From assembly GCA_964530325.1 (NCBI GenBank), contig CAZHAX010000011.1, positions 40,684-104,683 of the forward strand: a stretch of 64,000 bases of DNA, read 5' to 3'. The position numbers and the translations under genes were made by a program. This stretch comes from CAZHAX01 sp964530325. GTDB taxonomy: Bacteria; Chloroflexota; Anaerolineae; B4-G1. The notes beneath the pieces were generated by a model, which searched no databases, had not been told where the DNA came from, and was given only the letters and a program-made list of their open reading frames with translations. Of the stretch, positions 1 to 7,901 are shown piece by piece. Within the stretch, counting starts at the first letter, position 1, and each line of letters starts with the position of its first letter.

Positions 1-1630
1 CCAGGTCGAACTTGCGACCTAGAATCGGACCTTCGGGCCCGTCCTCGTAGAAATCCTCGTCCGTGAGGTACTCGACTGTCAGCCCGATGCCGCAATCAGC
101 GAGATTCTCAGTCAGAATGGCAGCAGTGCGCTCGCGCGCAGGGTCGCTGTGAGTTGTCAAGAGCGTCGCCTCGAACTTGGTGCCGTCCGGCACGCCGGGC
201 ACGCCCTGTGCCTGGCGGATGACGTCTCCGCTGCTGTCGTGCCAGCCGACCTCTTCGAGCAGGGATCGGCCGTCGGCGGGATTGAATGACCAGCGGGTAA
301 GGTCGCCCCCGGCATACAGAGGGTGTTCGGCGGCCACGTAGCTGTGGGCGACGGACGTTGCCGCCTGCGGGAATGCCTCCGCGGCGATACGCTCGCGGTC
401 GGTGCACAGCGCGACCGCCTGGCGCACACGCACATCCGCGAATAGAGCGGCGGGGCGATCCGTGCTCCGCGTCTGGATACCGAAGTCAAGATGCTCCCAC
501 TCGCTGCTCCGCGAGTGTATGAGGTGGATGGAGCCGCTTTGCGCCAGCTCCAGCAACGGCGTCATGTCCTCGCCTTCGATAACGTCCTGTGCAATCACAT
601 CGCACTCGCCGGACCGGTATAGCTGCAGCGCGAGCTCCAGGTCACCGACGAAGCGGAATGTCACCCGGTCCAGGTAGGGCAACCCTTCATCGGCGCGGAA
701 GTAGTGCGGATTCCGGACCAGCGTTATGTGGTCTCCCTCTTCCCACTCCTCCACCGCAAACGGGCCCCATCCCAGCGGCCTGCGGCGGGCCACCTCCGCG
801 CTGGTGAGCGTTTCCGCGTCGGCGAGTCCCCAGACGTGGCGCGGCAGGGGCTGGTAGAAGTTGAGGTAGAAGAAGGCATCCAGGTATCCGGGCGCGCCTG
901 TCCAGACCACTGTCAGTTCGTCTGCGGCCTCATAGCTGGACGTCCGATCCCAGAGAAGCCGCACGGACGGGCTTTCGAATTCGCCCGCTAGCTCGAAGGA
1001 GAATACGGAGTCGTCAGAAGTGAGGGGCTGGCCGTCGGCCCAGACGATGCCGGCCTGCAGCGTGTAGGTCACCACCATCTGGGCCATGGTGACATCTCCA
1101 CCGCTGTAGACCACGTCTTCCCCCTCCGCGTCTACGACCCACGTGCCGCGCAGTAGCTGAACGACCTCACCCCGGGCGTCGACGACCTTGTCGCCCTCCC
1201 GCACCGCTACGTTCTGCACGACCGCGTCGCCGTCGTCCAGGCTGGGGAGCTTCTCCAGAATGCCTGGCTGGAACTCGTAGGAGAGCGTGTCGATCGGCCC
1301 GTCGTAGATGGCCTCGAGAACGTTGCGGGCACCCCGCGACGGGCCGCCGTAAATGAACAGCGTGTTCGGCTCCTGTGCCTGGCAGACCGCCAGCTCCTTG
1401 GGCTCGCCCAGAGTCGGCGTCGCCGCCGGCGTTGTCCCGTCGGCGGGCGTGGCATGAGGCGGAGTAGAGCCGTTGGCAACCACGCCGTCACCCGGCCGTG
1501 CGGCCAGCAGGGCGTAGAGCATTACGCAGAAGGCCATGAAGACAACCGCCACCGCCGCCCAGCGGGTGAGCGCAGGCCTCTCGCCTGGTCGTCGCCGGAT
1601 ACGTTTACCCCCACTCATACTGTGAGCCAT
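1..1630 (-). CDS. ABC transporter substrate-binding protein, family 5 (oligopeptide type), 3'-truncated by window edge
   Basis: The reading frame enters from the left edge, so the C-terminus is missing. About 543 residues are visible. The N-terminus has a basic stretch followed by one hydrophobic segment (about residues 22-45) and then a Thr/Pro/Ala-rich linker, as expected for an exported, membrane-tethered or lipid-free binding protein. The rest reads as an SBP_bac_5 protein: the AVCQAQEPNTLF-type opening, a 'GIVWADGQPLTSDD' segment, a 'RRRPLGWGPFAVEEW' segment and 'VRNPHYF' are typical of the oligopeptide/dipeptide-binding family. The family delivers peptides or related solutes to an ABC permease; no permease or ATPase gene is visible here. 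Two in-frame ATG codons (1630 and 1618) are four codons apart and neither has a strong ribosome-binding site, so the exact start is uncertain. Confidence 0.85.
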   Translation of the reverse strand, partial: MAHSMSGGKRIRRRPGERPALTRWAAVAVVFMAFCVMLYALLAARPGDGVVANGSTPPHATPADGTTPAATPTLGEPKELAVCQAQEPNTLFIYGGPSRGARNVLEAIYDGPIDTLSYEFQPGILEKLPSLDDGDAVVQNVAVREGDKVVDARGEVVQLLRGTWVVDAEGEDVVYSGGDVTMAQMVVTYTLQAGIVWADGQPLTSDDSVFSFELAGEFESPSVRLLWDRTSSYEAADELTVVWTGAPGYLDAFFYLNFYQPLPRHVWGLADAETLTSAEVARRRPLGWGPFAVEEWEEGDHITLVRNPHYFRADEGLPYLDRVTFRFVGDLELALQLYRSGECDVIAQDVIEGEDMTPLLELAQSGSIHLIHSRSSEWEHLDFGIQTRSTDRPAALFADVRVRQAVALCTDRERIAAEAFPQAATSVAHSYVAAEHPLYAGGDLTRWSFNPADGRSLLEEVGWHDSSGDVIRQAQGVPGVPDGTKFEATLLTTHSDPARERTAAILTENLADCGIGLTVEYLTDEDFYEDGPEGPILGRKFDL

Positions 1631-1770
1631 ACGCTTCAGTCCGTGCAGTCCCTCAAGGCCAACTGCCAAGGCCAACGCGCGCGGAGAACAGCATGATCGG
1701 AAGACGATCCTTTCCGAGTTTGGGAGAGCGGATGCCGTGGGAACCTGGAGTGTCCATCGCCAAGTTGGGA

Positions 1771-3204
1771 TCAGTATGCGCGGGCAAAGATGGCTCGCTC
1801 CGCCGCCTCGTCGCCGCAGCGGATGCACTTACCCCTGCCGCGCTCTTGGTCTAGAGGGATGCAGCGGATCGTCGCCGACGTATCCTCCTTGATCTGCGCT
1901 TCGCAATCGGCATCGCCGCACCACCACGATTCGGCGAATCCCTCAGACACAGCCTCCTTGAACTCGGAGTAGTCCTTCGGGCAATAGGTGTGATCCTCGC
2001 GGAACTCGAGCGCCCGCTGGTAGAGTGAAGACTGGATCTCGTCCAGCTTGCCCACCACGGAGTCCTCGATGGCGTCGAGGGGCACGCTCGTCTTGCCCTG
2101 TTTGCCGGGCGCGTCGCGCCTGGCGAGAACGGCGTGTTTCTGCTCCACGTCGCGGGGACCTATTTCGATACGGAGAGGTACGCCGCGCATCTCCCAGTCG
2201 TTGAACTTCCAGCCGGGCGCATACTCGTCCCGGGCATCGACACACACTCGGACCTGGCTGGCAAGGCGCGTCTTCAGCGCCTCAGCCACCCGGCATACAG
2301 CCGTTCGCTCTTCGTCGCTCTTCCATATGGGGACGACCACGGCCTGGATAGGAGCGAGACGGGGCGGCAGAACCAGGCCTGTGTCGTCGCCATGTACCAT
2401 CACAATAGCGCCCACCATGCGGGTGCTCAGGCCCCAGCTGGTGGTCCACACATGCTGAAGCTCGTTCGCCTCGTCCAGGAAGCGTATATCGAAGGCCTTG
2501 GCGAAGTTCTGCCCAAAGTAGTGGCTGGTGGCGGACTGCAGAGCCCTGCGGTCGCCCATCATCGCCTCTATCGTGTAGCTGGCTATCGCTCCGGCGAACT
2601 TCTCGCTTTCGCTCTTACGTCCGCGGATGACGGGAATGGCGGCGTCTTCCGACGCGGCGGCTGCATAGACGTCGAGCATCCGCATCGTTTCCTCCTCCGC
2701 CTCCTTCTGGTTCGCGTGCGCCGTGTGCCCTTCCTGCCACAGGAACTCCGTCGTGCGCAAGAATAGCCGGGTGCGCATCTCCCAGCGGACGACGTTGGCC
2801 CACTGGTTGATCAGCAGGGGGAGGTCGCGATATGACTGAATCCACTTGGCGTACATGTGGCCGATGATCGTCTCAGAGGTGGGCCGGATGACGAGAGGCT
2901 CTTCGAGCTTCTTGCCCCCGCCGATCGTGACCACCGCCAGTTCCGGCGAGAAGCCCTCGACGTGCTCTGCCTCCTTCTCGATGTAGCTCATTGGTATGAG
3001 CAAGGGGAAGTAGGCGTTGACGTGTCCGGTCTCCTTGAAGCGGCGATCGAGCCCCGCCTTGAGGTTCTCCCACAGCGAATAGCCGTAGGGGCGAATCACC
3101 ATGCATCCCTTGACAGGGGCATAGTCGGCCAGCTCTGCCTTCTGGACCACGTCGGTGTACCAGCGCGAGTAGTCTTCGCTGCGTGGGGTAACCTTGTCGG
3201 CCAT
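1771..3204 (-). CDS. proS: Prolyl-tRNA synthetase, archaeal/eukaryotic type
   Basis: A 477-residue class II aminoacyl-tRNA synthetase that charges tRNA-Pro in the cytoplasm. The N-terminal catalytic core shows the motif 1/2 region ('FPLLIPMSYIEKEAEH', 'RPTSETIIGHMYAKW', 'RWEMRTRLFLRTTEFLWQE') and the anticodon-binding domain follows. The C-terminal domain of about 80 residues carries spaced cysteines (WWCGDADCE and KCIRCGDE), the zinc-binding tail of the short archaeal/eukaryotic-type ProRS, and ends in Tyr as usual for this group. It lacks the editing insertion of the long bacterial type. Length is normal. The ATG at 3204 follows a purine-rich stretch and sits about 75 nt after a good promoter. 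It appears to be monocistronic. Confidence 0.97.
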   Translation of the reverse strand: MADKVTPRSEDYSRWYTDVVQKAELADYAPVKGCMVIRPYGYSLWENLKAGLDRRFKETGHVNAYFPLLIPMSYIEKEAEHVEGFSPELAVVTIGGGKKLEEPLVIRPTSETIIGHMYAKWIQSYRDLPLLINQWANVVRWEMRTRLFLRTTEFLWQEGHTAHANQKEAEEETMRMLDVYAAAASEDAAIPVIRGRKSESEKFAGAIASYTIEAMMGDRRALQSATSHYFGQNFAKAFDIRFLDEANELQHVWTTSWGLSTRMVGAIVMVHGDDTGLVLPPRLAPIQAVVVPIWKSDEERTAVCRVAEALKTRLASQVRVCVDARDEYAPGWKFNDWEMRGVPLRIEIGPRDVEQKHAVLARRDAPGKQGKTSVPLDAIEDSVVGKLDEIQSSLYQRALEFREDHTYCPKDYSEFKEAVSEGFAESWWCGDADCEAQIKEDTSATIRCIPLDQERGRGKCIRCGDEAAERAIFARAY

Positions 3205-3286
3205 CCTGCCTCGATCCGTATGAAGTAAGACTGTCGCTTCCGGCCGAACCTCCCGCCTGGCGACAGCCTAGCGTGCAACGAGGGCA

Positions 3287-3315
3287 ATTCTATCACAACA
3301 GCGGGGACCTGGCAA
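3287..3315 (-). promoter_or_regulatory. Sigma-70-type promoter of proS
   Basis: On the minus strand TTGCCA (3315-3310), a 17-bp spacer and TAGAAT (3292-3287). TGA precedes the -10, giving an extended -10 (TGnTAGAAT). Predicted transcription start near 3280 leaves a leader of about 75 nt, too short for a T-box. Confidence 0.7.
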
Positions 3316-3335
3316 TCACCGCCCTTCTAGGGCGC

Positions 3336-4169
3336 CTAGGCAGCTCTAACTGGCGTACTCTGCGTGAGCGGCAGCCAGGATGGCTTCCGGTCCTCGTAGA
3401 CGGCCAGCTTGCCGAAGCCTGCCGCACGTACCGCCGCCGCGGCCTCATCCAGCGAGGCACCTACGGAGTCCGCTCTGTGGGCGTCGGAGCCCAGCGTCAC
3501 GATCTGGCCGCCCTCCTCCCGGTACCAGCGGAGGATCTGCAGTCCAGGGTGCAGGCCTCCCATGCGGCGCCGCAGGCTGGACGTGTTCACCTCCAGACCT
3601 CTTCCCCGCCTCACGAGGTGCGCCAGGACGCGCCTGATAATCTCCTCGAAGGGCCGGTAGTCGATTTCCTCCAGGCCGAAGGCCATGTACGCTGCCCGGC
3701 GAACGACGTCGAAGTGGGCCAGAACGTCGAAATCGGCGCTCTCAGCCAGCAGGGCCAGTTCTGCGAAGTAGGCGCGCAGCCCGTCTTCGAGCGTCCGACT
3801 GGCGAAGTAGTCGCCCATGAGCGCCAGCTCCCCTTCGACCCAGTGAAGCGAGCCAAGCACGAGATCGAAGCGATGGGCTGAGAGGAAAGCAGCTGTCTCC
3901 CTATTGTAGACATGGGGCTCGCCGATCTCGATACCGGCCCGTATCGTAAGGCTCTCGCCGTAGATGGCCCGGCAACGGGCGATCTCTTCCAGGTAGGCTT
4001 GTGGCTTGAGGTACCCGTAGCAGTCGTCCGAAGGCTCGAAATCGGCGTGGTCAGCGAAGGCGATCTCCGCCAGTCCCGCCACCAGAGCGGCCTCGCAGGC
4101 ACCCGCCATTTCGCTCTCGCCATCGCAGGAGAAGCGGGTGTGAACGTGGTAGTCGGGCGGGCTGCTCAA
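3336..4169 (-). CDS. PHP-domain phosphatase, histidinol-phosphatase (HisJ/HisK) type
   Basis: A 277-residue PHP-superfamily metal-dependent phosphatase. Metal-ligand motifs occur in family order: HVHTRFSCDGE near the N-terminus, FADHADF, GIEIGE, LGSLHW and the C-terminal GSDAHRA. Family members of this length usually hydrolyse L-histidinol phosphate in histidine synthesis, but the group includes other phosphoesterases and no other his gene is nearby, so the substrate is inferred. The start is a TTG (4169) whose TTGA overlaps the TGA stop of lpdA, implying translational coupling. It is the last gene of the glycosidase-lpdA-PHP run. Confidence 0.88.
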   Translation of the reverse strand: MSSPPDYHVHTRFSCDGESEMAGACEAALVAGLAEIAFADHADFEPSDDCYGYLKPQAYLEEIARCRAIYGESLTIRAGIEIGEPHVYNRETAAFLSAHRFDLVLGSLHWVEGELALMGDYFASRTLEDGLRAYFAELALLAESADFDVLAHFDVVRRAAYMAFGLEEIDYRPFEEIIRRVLAHLVRRGRGLEVNTSSLRRRMGGLHPGLQILRWYREEGGQIVTLGSDAHRADSVGASLDEAAAAVRAAGFGKLAVYEDRKPSWLPLTQSTPVRAA

Positions 4170-5560
4170 GCGTGAATCGCCTTCCCAAACACCGCTTCAG
4201 CCGCCTCGCGGACTACCTCGCTCAGCGTGGGGTGAGCGTGCACAGCCTTCGCTAGATCGTTGGGGGTTAGGTTCTGCGAGTGGGCCAGAACAAGCTCAGC
4301 CACCAACTCGGTTGCCTCCGGCCCCACCAAGTGAGCGCCCAGTACCGCTTTGGAACGCCCGTCGGCGACGATCTTGACCCATCCGTCGTAGTCGCCCACG
4401 CCGAGCGCCTTGCCGTTGGGGCGGAAGTCGAAACGGCCGACCCTCACTTCGTGCCCGCGCTGGGCCGCCTGCGCTTCGGTGAGGCCTACGCTGGCTACCT
4501 GCGGCTCGCAGTACGTGCAGCGCGGCATGCCGTCGTAGTCGAGCGGCTGCGTCTCCCGGCCGGCGATGGCCTCCGCCGCGGCGATCCCCTGGGCCGAGGC
4601 GACGTGGGCAAGCGGCAGCTTTCCGGTCACGTCGCCGATGGCGTACAGGCCGGGGACATTGGTGCTCATCCTCTCGTCAATGGCCACGTACCCGCGCGCC
4701 AGGGCAACGCCGGCCTCCTCCAGGCCCAGCCCCTCGCTGTTGGGACGCACTCCGATGGCGATGAGCGCTCTCTCCGCCTTCAGTTCCTGTTCCCCGTCCT
4801 CGCTCTGCACTGCCACCCGCACGCCGGACTCGCCCGCTTCGATCGCCTGCACGCGCGTGCCGGTCAACAGCCGCACCTTGCGACGCTTGAAGGCCCGGGC
4901 GACCTCTGCGCTGATCTCCTCGTCCTCCATGGGCAGCACGCGGGGCAACATCTCCACCATGGTCACCTCGGCGCCGTAGGCTCGCCACAGGTGGGCGAAT
5001 TCCATCCCGATCGGCCCTGCGCCCACGATGATCACGGACGCGGGCAGCTCTCGCAGCACGATCGCCTCTCGATAGGTCAGCACGCGCTCGCCATCTACGG
5101 AGACACCCGGGATGCTGCGGGCGCGCCCGCCGGTGGCGACTATCGTGTTGCTCGTCTCGATTGTTCGCTCCCCGCCGCCGTTCAGTCTCACGTCGACGTC
5201 GGTTGCCGAGCGGAGCGCAGCTTCACCCTCTACAACCTCTACCCCGTTCGATCTCATCAACGCGGTGACGCCTTTCACCAGCCGGTCGGCCACCTTGCGG
5301 CTCCTATCGACCGCAGCACCGTAATCGAGCTCCAATCCGGAGATCGAGAACCCGAACTCCTTGCCCCGGCCGAGTAGGGAGACGATCTCGGCGTTGCGCA
5401 GGAGAGCCTTGCTTGGAATGCAGCCCCAGTTGAGGCAGACGCCGCCAAGACGCTCTCGCTCGACGAGAGCCACCTTCAGGCCAAGCTGCGCTGTCCGGAT
5501 GGCGGCCACATAGCCACCCGGTCCCGCGCCAATGATGGTGACGTCATACCGCTCCGCCAC
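4166..5560 (-). CDS. lpdA: Dihydrolipoyl dehydrogenase (E3)
   Basis: A 464-residue FAD-dependent pyridine-nucleotide disulfide oxidoreductase that reoxidises dihydrolipoamide of 2-oxoacid dehydrogenase or glycine-cleavage complexes with NAD+. Visible are the N-terminal FAD-binding GAGPGGYVAA, the redox-active disulfide in GGVCLNWGCIPSKALL (CxxxxC), the NAD-binding VGAGPIGMEFA, the second FAD motif YAIGDV, and the C-terminal active-site base HAHPTLSEVVREAAE (HPxxxE). Length is typical. The start is GTG at 5560 with AAGGGAG eight bases upstream, 13 nt after the lipoprotein gene. No E1/E2 gene is in the window. Confidence 0.96.
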   Translation of the reverse strand: MAERYDVTIIGAGPGGYVAAIRTAQLGLKVALVERERLGGVCLNWGCIPSKALLRNAEIVSLLGRGKEFGFSISGLELDYGAAVDRSRKVADRLVKGVTALMRSNGVEVVEGEAALRSATDVDVRLNGGGERTIETSNTIVATGGRARSIPGVSVDGERVLTYREAIVLRELPASVIIVGAGPIGMEFAHLWRAYGAEVTMVEMLPRVLPMEDEEISAEVARAFKRRKVRLLTGTRVQAIEAGESGVRVAVQSEDGEQELKAERALIAIGVRPNSEGLGLEEAGVALARGYVAIDERMSTNVPGLYAIGDVTGKLPLAHVASAQGIAAAEAIAGRETQPLDYDGMPRCTYCEPQVASVGLTEAQAAQRGHEVRVGRFDFRPNGKALGVGDYDGWVKIVADGRSKAVLGAHLVGPEATELVAELVLAHSQNLTPNDLAKAVHAHPTLSEVVREAAEAVFGKAIHA

Positions 5561-5573
5561 GGCTGTCGCTCCC

Positions 5574-7286
5574 TTATCCGCGCGAGTCGGCGCGGCGTGA
5601 GGCAGACGGCCGGCGGGAGATCTGCCTCCTGAGGGCCAGGCTCAGGCCGCCGGAGAGCAGCAGGCCAGCCAGAAGCCAGGGCCACCAGGTAGGGGCAGCC
5701 TTCACGATGAGGCCGTCCACGGAGACTGTTCCCGACAGCACAGCCAGCGTCACGTCGAGCAGCTCGCCTTGAGAGGCGCGCGCCAGCCGCACGGGTCGCG
5801 CCTCGAGGCGAACGACCCGCGTTTCCCCGCCGGTGCAAACCTCGATCTCGCCACCTCCGGGCCCGGGAACGAGCGTGAGCGAGTTCCCCTCGAAGGCCAG
5901 GCTGAGAGTCGCTCCCTCTTCCACGGACTTCCGGTACGCACCCAACACGGCCTCGGCATCTTCGACCGTCTCCCAATCTCCCTCATACTGGATGGCCCAG
6001 TGATCCTCCTGGTGATATCCCTCTCGGAGCGCCGGCTCGTACGCGGCGATGTAGTCCCGCATCGCGCCGTACACCGGCAGAGGAGTGAAGTCCGGCTCCA
6101 CCATGCGGAAGTAGTACCAGGATTGCTGGCTCTCGCTGCAGTCAGCCCTCTTGAAGAACCAGTAGTTGACCACACCCAGCCAGGGCCATTCTCTGGCAAC
6201 GTAGTCATAGGCTAGCGGCGTGTAGCGCGCCTGCTCTTCCAGCGTCCACTCGCCGTAGACACCTCGCCCGGCGATGGAGCGATCGGCCGGCACGGCATTT
6301 GCGCTCATCTCGCTGATCCAGATCGGCTTGTGGGCGTCGCCGTTGGCGACCATCAAGTCGCGCACGAAGACCGGGCGCGAGAAGTTGATGGTCAAGGGCC
6401 TCATACGGCGGTCGGTCGGGCCCGATCGGAGTATGTAGTCGTTGACCGACATGACGTCGAAACAGGCGGACGCGCCGGCGTCATACATGCGCTGGAGGAA
6501 TACCAGGTCGTTCACACCCGCGCCCGGGCCAGGTCCCGGATGGAGCTCCACGGTCTGTGCGAGCGCCCCGCTGATGATCACTACCTCGGGGTCCACCTCT
6601 TTGGCTCGCCGGTAGCCCTCGCACAGAAGCTCCGTGTACTGCGCTGCATTGACAGGGTACTCACCCCATTCCGGGTAGATATTCGGCTCGTTCCACAACT
6701 GGTAGTACTGCACTCGCCCCTGATAGCGGGAGACGACGGCCTCGACGAAATCGCCCCAGTCGGCGAGGTCGTCCGGTGGCGCGGTAGTGCCCGTCGTATC
6801 GGTGAGGGCCCGCGTCCAGGCCGGGGGGTTGCTCAGGCGAATCTGCAGCGCCAGCCCATATTCCTCCGCCAGGTCGACGATGTTGTCGTACTTGGCCCAG
6901 GCAGAGCGGTAGGGTTGCTGCCGCCGGTCCTCGTAGTCGCGCTTGCCGTGGACCTCGATATCCTCCCAGCGGAATTCCTGCCTCATCCAATGGAAACCGG
7001 CGGCGGCGATCATCTCCACCGAGCGCTCCCGCTTCTCCTCCTCAACCTCCTGGTCGAGGAAGACGTTGATTCCGAACGGGATGACGCCGGCGTGTTCCAC
7101 CGGGAGGTCGGGCTCTGGTTGCGGCTGCGGTCGCGATAGGCCGCCGGCGAGCTGGCCCAGGGCGACGATCTGGCGCGCCAGCCCTTCCTCGCCGGTGTAG
7201 TCGAACAAGGTGTCGGACGCAGAAGACCGGCAGCCGGCGACTATGAGAGACGTCAGAGCCAGCACGAGGAAGCTTCTCTTCCGCAT
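5574..7286 (-). CDS. Glycosidase-like lipoprotein (GH39/GH5-like clan A fold) with C-terminal membrane anchor
   Basis: A 570-residue exported protein. The signal peptide ends in a lipobox (LIVAGC, lipidated Cys19). A TIM-barrel glycosidase domain occupies roughly residues 55-440 with the acid/base motif QLWNEPN (Glu200) and a candidate nucleophile in ISEMSAN (Glu326), the two-glutamate plan of clan GH-A. A beta-rich domain follows, then a C-terminal hydrophobic helix (WWPWLLAGLLLSGGLSLAL) and basic tail. It is one of four paralogues in this window. Substrate is unknown; a cell-wall or environmental polysaccharide is inferred. I chose ATG 7286 over an upstream GTG because a TATAAT box lies at 7301-7296 inside the longer reading frame. 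Confidence 0.82.
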   Translation of the reverse strand: MRKRSFLVLALTSLIVAGCRSSASDTLFDYTGEEGLARQIVALGQLAGGLSRPQPQPEPDLPVEHAGVIPFGINVFLDQEVEEEKRERSVEMIAAAGFHWMRQEFRWEDIEVHGKRDYEDRRQQPYRSAWAKYDNIVDLAEEYGLALQIRLSNPPAWTRALTDTTGTTAPPDDLADWGDFVEAVVSRYQGRVQYYQLWNEPNIYPEWGEYPVNAAQYTELLCEGYRRAKEVDPEVVIISGALAQTVELHPGPGPGAGVNDLVFLQRMYDAGASACFDVMSVNDYILRSGPTDRRMRPLTINFSRPVFVRDLMVANGDAHKPIWISEMSANAVPADRSIAGRGVYGEWTLEEQARYTPLAYDYVAREWPWLGVVNYWFFKRADCSESQQSWYYFRMVEPDFTPLPVYGAMRDYIAAYEPALREGYHQEDHWAIQYEGDWETVEDAEAVLGAYRKSVEEGATLSLAFEGNSLTLVPGPGGGEIEVCTGGETRVVRLEARPVRLARASQGELLDVTLAVLSGTVSVDGLIVKAAPTWWPWLLAGLLLSGGLSLALRRQISRRPSASRRADSRG

Positions 7287-7295
7287 AGCTAGGCG

Positions 7296-7323
7296 ATTAT
7301 ACACTCCGCGTCCTTCAGCGCAA
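7296..7323 (-). promoter_or_regulatory. Promoter of the glycosidase-like lipoprotein gene, probably leaderless
   Basis: Minus-strand TTGCGC (7323-7318), a 16-bp spacer and a perfect TATAAT (7301-7296). Only nine bases separate the -10 from the ATG at 7286, so transcription should begin about three bases before the start codon; there is no room for a ribosome-binding site. Confidence 0.65.
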
Positions 7324-7368
7324 GAAGCCCGGCCTGCGCCGGGCTTGCACGAGAGAGGCCGTCAACCG

Positions 7369-7719
7369 CTATGCTACCAACTCTGCGATCGCTTCGGGGA
7401 GCTCGCCCGAGGCCAGATAGGCACGCACCTCCTTCCGGGAAGCCTCCCAGAGCTTGACCATATCCTTGTCCGATCCCTTGTAGCCGGCCACTGTGCGCCT
7501 GGCGCAGGTGCAGCAGCCCAGCGACGCTCGATAGCTGTCGAGATCGCAGGTCAGACAGCTGCCCAGCCTGATCATCATCAGCGAGAAGGCCAGAACGTCC
7601 TCGTGGCCGTCCGGCAGTCTGGACACGTGATCGACCAGGTCCGCCCACCTGGACCCCCGCAGAGCGCGCAGCTGGGGAATGCATCGGGATGGGAACAGGA
7701 TTTCGCTGTCGGGATACAT
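7369..7719 (-). CDS. Small cysteine-rich conserved protein of unknown function
   Basis: A 116-residue protein without signal peptide or membrane segment. The middle carries a dense cysteine cluster (SCLTCDLDSYRASLGCCTC, residues about 55-75) that could bind zinc or an Fe-S cluster, followed by a basic stretch and a helical C-terminus. I recognise similar small proteins from Chloroflexota genomes but know no function. It has its own promoter, divergent from and overlapping the regulatory region of the adenylate cyclase gene. A longer reading frame on the same strand (7289-7831) is in another phase and has no such coherent composition. Confidence 0.72.
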   Translation of the reverse strand: MYPDSEILFPSRCIPQLRALRGSRWADLVDHVSRLPDGHEDVLAFSLMMIRLGSCLTCDLDSYRASLGCCTCARRTVAGYKGSDKDMVKLWEASRKEVRAYLASGELPEAIAELVA

Positions 7720-7802
7720 GGGTTCTTACACTCCTGGGGCTCGCTGGCATCTGCGAGCCCGCTGGCGCGGACTCGGCGCGGCGCCCCGGCCGGCGCGGCA
7801 CA

Positions 7803-7831
7803 ATCATATCACAGTAGGTGGCCGATTTCAA
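7803..7831 (-). promoter_or_regulatory. Promoter of the small Cys-rich gene
   Basis: Minus-strand TTGAAA (7831-7826), 17-bp spacer, TATGAT (7808-7803), with TGA directly upstream of the -10 (extended -10). It diverges from the cyclase promoter 18 bp away. Confidence 0.62.
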
Positions 7832-7848
7832 GGGTACGTGGGATTCCC

Positions 7849-7877
7849 TTTACGACCCACGGTGGGTGCGGTATAAT
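7849..7877 (+). promoter_or_regulatory. Promoter of the adenylate cyclase gene
   Basis: TTTACG (7849-7854), 17-bp spacer and perfect TATAAT (7872-7877). Predicted start near 7884 excludes the longer upstream reading frame and supports ATG 7902. Confidence 0.68.
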
Positions 7878-7901
7878 TGGCCACGCGAGCAGGTATACCC
7901 A

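Noticed and set aside
3205..3335. T-box leader upstream of proS
   Set aside because: The promoter leaves only about 75 nt and no T-box consensus or terminator pair is seen.
4280..5377. 365-residue plus-strand frame opposite lpdA
   Set aside because: lpdA has all catalytic motifs; the antisense frame has none.
7289..7831. 180-residue minus-strand frame overlapping the small Cys-rich gene
   Set aside because: Different phase, covers the promoter, and lacks the ordered Cys motif.
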